Shown here piece by piece: positions 1-8,400 of a stretch of DNA of 23,518 nt (position 1 is the first letter of the stretch; the number at the start of each line of letters is the position of its first letter). Position numbers and translations under genes: made by a program. The DNA lies in contig JH154101.1 in NCBI GenBank assembly GCA_000226015.1, positions 110,570-134,087 of the forward strand, given 5' to 3'. The notes beneath the pieces were generated by a model. That model saw only the letters and a list, made by a program, of their open reading frames with translations, searched no databases and was not told where the DNA came from. This DNA comes from Mnemiopsis leidyi. Its lineage: Eukaryota > Ctenophora > Tentaculata > Lobata > Bolinopsidae.

Positions 1-90
<90 letters not shown>
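1..90. repeat. (TC)n microsatellite at window edge
   Basis: Uninterrupted TC dinucleotide repeat covering the first 90 bases. It begins at the window edge, so its true length is unknown. Long CT tracts are prone to assembly length errors. Confidence 0.97.
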
Positions 91-94
<4 letters not shown>

Positions 95-269
95 TTCCTT
101 TATTAGTTCCATGATTGATCTTTAATAATTTAAAAATATTTAACAGAATAGGAACCTTTATAATTATATCAATCGACTTATTCCAAGGGAGGTCCCTAAC
201 TTCAATTTCAGTAGTCGACTGTCTAATTTTCATATCATATTAATTACCTTTAATACGAGGAGTTAAATA

Positions 270-328
270 AGAAATACTCTACTAGGTAATACTCTATATT
301 TAAATTAGAAATACTCTACTAGGTAATA
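270..328. repeat. 22-bp direct repeat pair
   Basis: An identical 22-base unit beginning agaaatactctactaggt occurs at 270-291 and 307-328, with a short AT-rich spacer. It looks like a local duplication. Confidence 0.85.
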
Positions 329-1566
329 ATAAGGCGATATGATGATGCATAAATACTCTAATCAGAAACTTTGCACGATGGGGCAGTAAAGAACTTGAAA
401 ACACTGGAGAAGCATTTTACAGGGTCGTCCAAAGATCTCCTATAGACTTATAATATCTTCTTTAGACTAAACCTCACTCTCCCATCGATATTCAACTGTT
501 TTTCTTTGATTAACAACCAAAATGGCGACGATTGCGAATGGAAATGACAGTACAACACAGGGTCTCTTAGTTTCCTGGTTTCCAGCTTCTTTAGTTTCCA
601 CTAATTCACGTTCCCAACAGTCATGAACTCTAGTTGAGACTCCGTCGAATCGTTGACGAAATTAAAAGATGGCCGGACGTTTATTCCTAACACAGTAACA
701 CTACATGGGATATCCTATGGACACTTACTGCAATATTTACTTATATTCAAGTCAAATATCGTATGGTAATATTTCGACGAAACAGTTGATCAATATACCG
801 GCAGGACGATTTCGCGTAATTTGAAATTTCCGATAACTTCCCACTTTAAATATTCAAAGTCCCTCTTAAGTTTCCTGCGAGTAACCTACAAGTAAACTCT
901 TGGTAGTCCTGGAAAGAAATTATGTAATAAATGGCCAAGACAATCACTAACTGCTCAGCTGTTGAAAGAAAAACGGTTGGTTATAGATGTCTTGAAATAC
1001 TTCTGGTAACCTTCCAGGTTCGTCTTTATATAAGTGAGTGGCAATTTTAAGCTCTCCTAAAATGTCGAAAGTTGAAGAAACTCAGTTTAATTCTTTAAAG
1101 TTTTCTTTCGTTCTTTTTTGGAAAAACTGGCAGAGCTACTATGAGGCACACCTAGAAGAAACCTCACCAATCATTACCGGACATGTGATCACCTGACGTG
1201 TAATTGTTGGTAATATAGAACAAGAAGCTGCTGTTTTATAAGTAAAGTACAGGATTTAATTGTAGAAGTAACAGCTTATCATACAACTATTTCGTTTCCG
1301 TAGCTAAAATGCTATTTAAGTATTTGAAGCCATGCGATCTATTTTAGAGCATGAGTATAAGAAGTATCGACCACTCACTATCACGTCAATTTCATCGTGT
1401 TTGGTAATTGGTCCCTTGCTTTAGCCCGTAAAGTATAATTTCAATAACTTGACTCTTACTGCAATATGTCTCGTGTAACCAGACAACACTTTAACCTTAA
1501 ACCGTTAAAACAATCTTTGGTTTTTGTACTGTCGCCCAATGTAAATTTCGGAAAAGAAGAGTGATT

Positions 1567-1702
1567 GTTGATACCATAACTATTAGTTGATACCACTACT
1601 GCTAGAAGATACTATAACTGTTAGTAGATACCATAAATGCTGGTAGATACCATTACCATTACTATTAGTTGATACCATTACTATTAGTTGATACCACTAC
1701 TG
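1567..1702. repeat. Minisatellite, about 7 copies of a 19-bp unit
   Basis: Units of 19 bases with consensus GTTGATACCAYTACTATTA start at 1567, 1586, 1605, 1624, 1643, 1668 and 1687. The fifth unit carries a 6-base internal expansion (25 bases) and the last is incomplete. The copies differ by a few bases each, so the array is not freshly amplified. It lies about 250 bases upstream of promoter 1. Confidence 0.92.
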
Positions 1703-1839
1703 TTTCATAAGCCAAACAGACGAATTATGGGAACGTGACTACCAGCAGGTTTGCCACTGAATTTGGGACATTTTCTAAGTAATGCTTGGCATTATTAAAC
1801 TCTTTACTATTGCAGCGCTGTTTAATAATGCTTAGAATA

Positions 1840-1893
1840 TCTCTCTCTCACTCTCTCTCTCTCCCTCCCTCTCTCTCCCCTCCCCCTCTCTCT
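1840..1893. repeat. CT-rich low-complexity tract
   Basis: Imperfect CT/CCT microsatellite about 65 bases upstream of the promoter 1 E-box palindrome. Pyrimidine tracts of this kind are common near animal promoters, but no function is shown. Confidence 0.85.
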
Positions 1894-1957
1894 GACAAAA
1901 CACATAACCCATCCTCGTAAAGCACCAAACCGTCCTTTCAATCAACTCCCTCAAAAA

Positions 1958-2110
1958 CGATCACGTGATCGCGAAGCGGCTCTGCTTTGCTTCTTGTCTC
2001 TGATTGGTCGCACCACTGCATCCCTACCTGTGATTGGCCGGCCCACTCGCGTTAACCAGCCGCGGTTTTATTGGATTTTAAGGTAGGTCACGTGAGATAT
2101 CTGTCATTTC
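1958..2110 (+). promoter_or_regulatory. Promoter 1 of the homeobox gene (E-boxes and CCAAT boxes)
   Basis: GC-richer than its surroundings. It contains a perfect 14-base palindrome centred on CACGTG at 1958-1971, a second CACGTG at 2089-2094, and inverted CCAAT boxes (ATTGG) at about 2003, 2033 and 2070. CACGTG is the core of bHLH-Zip (USF/Myc/Max-type) sites and ATTGG/CCAAT of NF-Y sites. No clear TATA box is visible. The position, 280-415 bases upstream of the first coding ATG, fits a core promoter. The transcription start is not determined. Confidence 0.65.
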
Positions 2111-2373
2111 TGCATGTAAAGTAACAGAGCAAAGCGAGAGAGCAAGTATCTCAGAGCTCAGCCGAAGTGGGAGCACCGAACGCTGATTTTTAAGTTTGAC
2201 CCGTGCTATTCGAGACGTTTTGTTGAACGAAAGTTGAAACATTTTCAAGAGGACTGAGACGATCGTTGCTAAGATTGAACCAGACTTCGAAACGACCTGC
2301 TAGTCAGTATTTAGTGAAAAGCCGACATTAAGTGTAAGCCGTGAACCTTGGAGCGAGTAAAATTTCCTGGGAA

Positions 2374-2457
2374 ATGGAGCAACTCAGAACTTCTGTTTCT
2401 ACTTCGCAGTTTTCTATTGAGATGATTCTTCCATCTGCTGCTTCTCAGAAGAGCAAG
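2374..2457 (+). CDS. Homeobox gene exon 1 (form A, eh1 motif)
   Basis: Encodes 28 residues starting MEQLRTSVS, with FSIEMIL near the middle. The start has good context (G at -3, G at +4). It ends AGCAAG with donor gttggt, phase 0. This donor hexamer recurs at two ligase exons in this window, which supports it. Exon 2 begins in phase 0, so the join is open. A minimal start-stop uORF (ATG TAA) occurs at 2114 if transcription begins upstream of it. Confidence 0.75.
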
Positions 2458-5400
2458 GTTGGTTTGTGTTTTTGTTGTGTGCAGTAGATTTATTAGTCGT
2501 TTAAATGTAGATTTTGGACCTTCAAATTTTGTGGCCTGTATGCTAGTTCAACAATACATTCTGCATTGTCTGTACTGTCTGCTCAGTGTTCGGTATGGTT
2601 TATTGAATGTCGTAAATTTCTACCAGATATTGTTTGAAATTGTTTTTGTTGTCGTCACTAAAGTAACTGATGTAAGTTGGTTTGAAATCATAATTACTCT
2701 TGAAATTTTTTTGAAAAAGGCATAGACTGGGGCATTTCTATTTGATTATCAGTCTAGATACTCATACATAACTCTTTAAATGTAGCGAAGGAGTCTAACT
2801 AGCCAAATATGTAGCTTTATGAAAAAAACCAATTCATCAGCCGTTGTACCTGACTAGCCTATAAATGGTTAATGTGAAATTGGTCAAATTATTGGAATGG
2901 ACAATGTTAAATTGGTCAAATCATTAGAATCGACAGGGTATTGGATGAAATTTGACAGGTTGGCTGTCCTTCCCTTCACAGTTTAAATATGACATCGCCC
3001 TTCTGCACGGAGCGATATTTTACAATCCATGCACCTATAAATGGCATATCTAGTTCTGTCAACAAAGCTATACACTGCTTACATTTCATCTCTACTAGCA
3101 AGGTTCATTTCAACTTCAAAATTCTTCAATAAATCAATATTTTAGTCTATTTTTGGCCAAGGTAATAAGTCGTTGTGTCAAAGTCTATTCTTGACGTATA
3201 GCCATATAGGAGTTACCTAACATTTGAAGGTCCTGGTTTTCTGCCATTTATATTATAAACCATTTTTTCAACGTCAGAAAAGGAATAAACTATGGATATT
3301 TTGTATCAGTATTTTAAGTATTGTCCGGAGTCCTTCTTTGTTTTTACCTGATATACAGATTTATTGTATATAAATCTTTATTCAATTTAACTGCATAAAA
3401 CATGATTTAATGTATGAATTAGGTTGGAAAGGTAGTAAAACACTGAACATAGGATGAATTCTTCGTATAAATTACATCTGTGGTCCTATCGAAAAGTACA
3501 GACATGATAGTAAGGCAGCTAAAACCAATATTACTGAAATATATGATAATTGATCAAAAACTTGTAAGAAAATCATGGAAGTAAATATGATTAAACAGAC
3601 CGTGCCTTTATTTACCGTGTCTCTCGATTAACCGGACCTTCTTGTTTGTTTGGTCTACAAAGAAAAACAAACTACTAACCAAGATGAACTAAAACTGTGA
3701 CAAATAGAAGTTGTTCTCACTAAAGTATTATTTTGTCAGAGACAACATTGCCGTCAATAAACGTAACAAATTGTGTTCCGGGATACATCCATAAATATAG
3801 ATTATCGATAAGTTATATAGTTTTTTAGTGGAATTTTAGTTACTGAGCTTTCAATAACTAAAATTTTACACCTGGGGACCGCTCTTTCTAGCTAGTTAGC
3901 TACTGCGGATCCCAGTTTTTGCTAACTTGGTCTCATTAATTTTTTAATGAGCGAGTTTATAAAAAATAGCAATTTGATACAAAATCACTCGCAAAATAAC
4001 AATATGATCTGGACCAAATCATATTGTCATGTGTATTGACCAATTTTAGTTTTCAATTTCAATTTGTTTTTTTTTCACTTCACACACTCACTGAAATTTT
4101 GGTGATAATAGCAAACATACAAAATAAACTAAATGAAATGAGAATCTCCTAGTCTTCTTTGATCTTTGGCCAAAATAAAAACCCAGACTTTGTAGACTAG
4201 CTTCACTGGGACATCATATCATCTAACTGTAACTTCTTCTTCTGTAAAACTTGTTAGGAAAACTTCAAGTAGGAACTTTTGGATAACTTTAGCACATCAC
4301 AACCATTTTACCAAATAGTAGACTTTAAGTTTGTAGACATTAGGACGATCAGAAAGCCGTGACTACAGAGGTGAAAAAAGATAATTAGTAATAGTTTATA
4401 ATACAATAAATTGAATTAAAACACTTCTCCCTTTCCCCCGATATTTGTCAATACATTTACAGTAAAACCTCTATCGACTGTACCTCTATTTACCGTGTCT
4501 CTCAATTTACCGGGCCTTTCCCCGAGAGGCCCGGTATATAGAGGTTTTACTGTACAAGTACAACTATCGAACTATCGCAATGCGGTTAAGGCCCCAGATA
4601 TTAGTACTATAACGGTAAATTAGTTTATCTTCTTAGTTCTTCCCTATCAAGTTCATCAGGATTAACCCTGTTAACAATCCCAATTCCCAACTTTAAAGAA
4701 ATTCTAAAAAAATTACTTCACCGGGCAGGTTAAGAGGTCACTGTTCAAGTTTAAGCTGCTTGGTAATCGATTCTAATAGATAGTAGTTAAAAGGTGAACT
4801 GTTATTTGAGAAATTTTGTTAGTTAAGATAGCCACTAGCATAAAGACTTAAAGTTACTCACTAATCATTATGTTAAAACTAGCCCATAAAAGCTCGTTGT
4901 TTATTAGTATCTGATTCTATTGTATCAAAAAAGGATTCAGCAGTGCAATTTCCATCTTTTAAGCGAGATCGAGATTAAAAGAAAAAGCAGTTAAATCGCT
5001 TTTTCATAGTTTTGCCCTCTCCAGTTCGCTCCCATGCCTGATGATGGAAATACCTAGAGATACTATGATGAGTGTTGACAGTTACCCAACTGTCATTTCA
5101 ACTTCAATGTTAATTTGAAGAGTGAAGGAAAGTTTCGCTGTTAAGGATTTACCTAGTCACAACAGGTTACAGCTTCTCGATTTTGTTTTAAAACCTGATT
5201 ATTCATTATTATTATATTAGATTATTATTATATTAGATTATTATATTAGATAGCACAGTTTTAGATTTTTACTAATTTAGTAGTCATTCCTCTTATAACT
5301 TTACAAGAAGCATTTAAAATCCTGCTAAAGATCCGAGCAAGACATCATGGAAGCTAAGATTGCCTCAAGCGTACTATAATTTTGGGTTTAAGAGCCCTTC

Positions 5401-8400
5401 GCACTCTTCCTAAACCAACTCAAGACTGGATCAAGAATTGAATTTTGTAATCCATTAGTGCAGATGTGGCCCAATAGAGAACCCATCATAAAGTGGCGTC
5501 ATACTCTTACCTAGTGTTTTTTCTACGTCATGACTTATTAGAGTAAAAGGGCAACATAAATCGAATATTACCCAGTGAAATTTACTTTCACAGTCGCTGT
5601 CTATACATTTATTAGACTGTTATTATTGAGTCTGGACATGTTTGAATTGATATCAAATACTTTTTGTGACTGGTTTCATTAGGCAATGGTTTTACTGAAG
5701 AAGCGATTTGATTAGGGATTCCCACGTTACCACTAATGGACATTTGGAGCACAGCTCACGGACCATTCCCTTTCAAAACACAGAGAGCGTATGATTTTAA
5801 ACGTCCCAAGTGAACATTTGATCGATTGGACGATTTCAAAGTGATGGGAGACCAATTAAGAGAGATTTGAACGGAGGCAGAAGTAGCAGCGCCAGGCAAA
5901 ACCCACCATAGTGGTGCCCTGTAATCATGTAGAAGCTGGTGCTCATGCTGTCCTTCACTGGGGACAGGTTTTATCGTTAAGTCATTTTCTTACAGGAATA
6001 GACCGGCGTGCCGCTGTAATTATAGCGAAATGATTTTAATAATATATATTTGATAATCGTCCTAGGCGAAGACCCGAAGGAAGCACGCGATACTGTTATT
6101 GATTTTTAATAATCCTGTCAGGGGGTGGAGCGAAGGCCCAAGAGTGTTATATAATATATAATATAATATTATATATAATATATATGATATAATTTGTTTC
6201 GTCATAATAACAGTAGGTTCGTATATTGGGGACACTAAAATCGTCGGATTTGTGCTGTACACTTACAAAAATAGTTTCAACAGTAAGGTATGGAGATCAT
6301 GCAAAAACATCTATGCATAATGTATTTAATTTTCAGTACAGTCAACTTTCGGTGTTTGGCCGCATAAACTTCTTAAAGTAGGTTTTCCTCGAGGTAAGAA
6401 AACGCATTTCTGAGCTCTGACTGTCTCTGAATGAGACTATGTACTATCGTGAATAACTTAATCTTAGCTTTCAAGTTTTTCCTATTGATTTTGTGAATTT
6501 GACATTAAAGTGGTCGCGTGTTAAGTTTTTCATCTTTAATGTCTGCAATGCTATAAGTGGTACAATAGGTTTCCTTTCTATGGACTACAACCCCTTTAAA
6601 TCTGTTAACTTTATTTTGAACGGAATTTCGTTCTTTACCTTTTCAGTTGTATTCTGATACAGTATTAAATAAATTTGTTGTTTCACGAAAATAGTTTGAC
6701 TATCAATGAATATTTAGTTTAACGCTCACTTGTCATTGGCTCCATTATAAGCTTCAACCACGTTCTCATAGCACTGATGTATCTGTTTTTCAGTTTCTCG
6801 TTCCCACACAGCTTATGTCCCATGGACTGTTTAGCCTGCGGGTCTGGCTACTAAACAGCGCTGCTTGTTGCGTTTAATGTGCCCTGTTGCCTGCTGTTTG
6901 GGGTTCGGAGCCGCTCCAACCCTCATGGAGCGCTTCGTAATGTGTAATCAACGTGCTGGAAACGTCATCCAATAAGGAGCTGTGTTTTGGGCACGTGACT
7001 CGAGCTGCAGTCACGTGACCCCTAACAGGAACCGACGTAAAACAGTTAACATGCACAGTGAGCGGGTCGACATCCCCACCAATCACATCGCTCCTTGCTA
7101 ACACGAGACCTCGGTCTACCAATCAGATGTAATCACACCGCAACATGTGACCCCAGGGCCCAATGAGAAGGGAGGAAAAGATGCGTGGCTCAATGAGTGG
7201 CTACTTGCTCGTCATTCTGCCTCCTCCATCCCTCTTATTTGATTCGGGTCCTCTTAAAAGATACATATATTGCTCCCCTCGAGCCCAGACTACTTAACAA
7301 TTTACCCCTCAGTTATTGAGTTGTTGCTATCTTTTCCTCCAGCATCTTGTTCTTATATTTCAGTCTCACACTTTTCTTGCGTTCTCTTTGTTGAATCGGG
7401 TTGATGGTGGTTTACGAAGAGCGAGCTGCTGACAGCTTTAGTTTCACGGTAGGAAGAATTCGCGTTCGAACTTCAATCATTTATTTAGTTTAAATTCTCT
7501 CTCAAATATTTATTTTTCTTCCCAAAATTTCAAATCTAGTCAGATTGAAAATTACGCAACGTTTTTGTAACTTCATTAATTTTTTGTACGATCGCAGTTA
7601 AACTCTTAGTTTGCGTCATTATGTGCCAATTTTGCGTCATCATGAATCCTGAGCAAGTTGAAATACTTGTATCTCATTTGTCTCTCATTTATCATCTCGC
7701 TCCCAGAATGCCCTCCAAATTGAGTGTATTTTTACCAAAAACGCGAGTTCTCTTCCGATTATTACTTAAGAAGTTGAAGAGACTATGTCGACAAGATAAT
7801 TTTAAGTTCAGATGGTAAGATTTTTAGGAATGACTTGATTCAAACAGCAGATACAGTCCAAACAGATTGCACCTTGGCCGATTCAAGATTCTCGCTCGCT
7901 TTTATATTTTATATTTATTGATAGACAAGGCAGTACTTAAATCCATTGTCTGGGAGGCTCAGCCTCGAATTTTCGCCCTCACTTTTTTCGGTGAGCGAAC
8001 AGTATTGTTTTTATCGCGGGGCTTTGTTTCGAAATGCTTTTCAGCAGCTGTGCTTTTCAGTGTCAGGTATTGCATCGATATTCCATCTTACATATTTTAC
8101 ATCATCTTATTTTCATGAGAATGTCATTTTTAACACTTAACGAACAAAATAAAGATTTGATTATTCCGGTTCTGTCAATCACATAATCTTGTATTCAACA
8201 TAAGAATTTCCCTATTGATCAGCCTTCTAGCAAAGCTCAATCTATACTCCCTTCTGTAACTTAATCAGAATTTTAATTTTGGAAATCCATTCGGGAAGTA
8301 TTATAAAGAGGTTCACTGGGGTTAGAGCCTTGTTTATTAAAATTCTGTCGGAAGCGGTGCTGGTTATTGGTTAGTGTTACGCTTGATTGCGAAACGCGAA

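Larger units (their letters stand above)
91..1957. other. Non-coding region upstream of the homeobox gene
   Basis: I see no exon with plausible splice borders or recognisable protein on either strand. The stretch is AT-rich and holds a 22-bp direct repeat, a 19-bp minisatellite and a CT-rich tract, listed separately. Distal regulatory sites for the downstream homeobox gene could lie here, but none can be named from sequence alone. Confidence 0.6.

Noticed and set aside
1567-1702. CRISPR-like array
   Set aside because: Units are contiguous with no unique spacers, and the DNA is from an animal genome; this is a minisatellite.
2459-2725. 88-codon + strand open frame starting at the end of exon 1
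   Set aside because: It begins at the exon 1 donor and runs through intron sequence. Hydrophobic, composition-driven translation with no family; the in-frame splice to exon 2 explains the region better.
6874-7122. 82-codon - strand open frame in promoter 2
   Set aside because: It lies over the E-box/CCAAT cluster, has no recognisable domain or splice context, and is most likely chance in a GC-richer island.
7621-7818. Open frame ending at a strong donor (ATG|GTAAGA)
   Set aside because: The donor would leave phase 2, while exon 2 needs phase 0. A non-coding exon is possible but unsupported.
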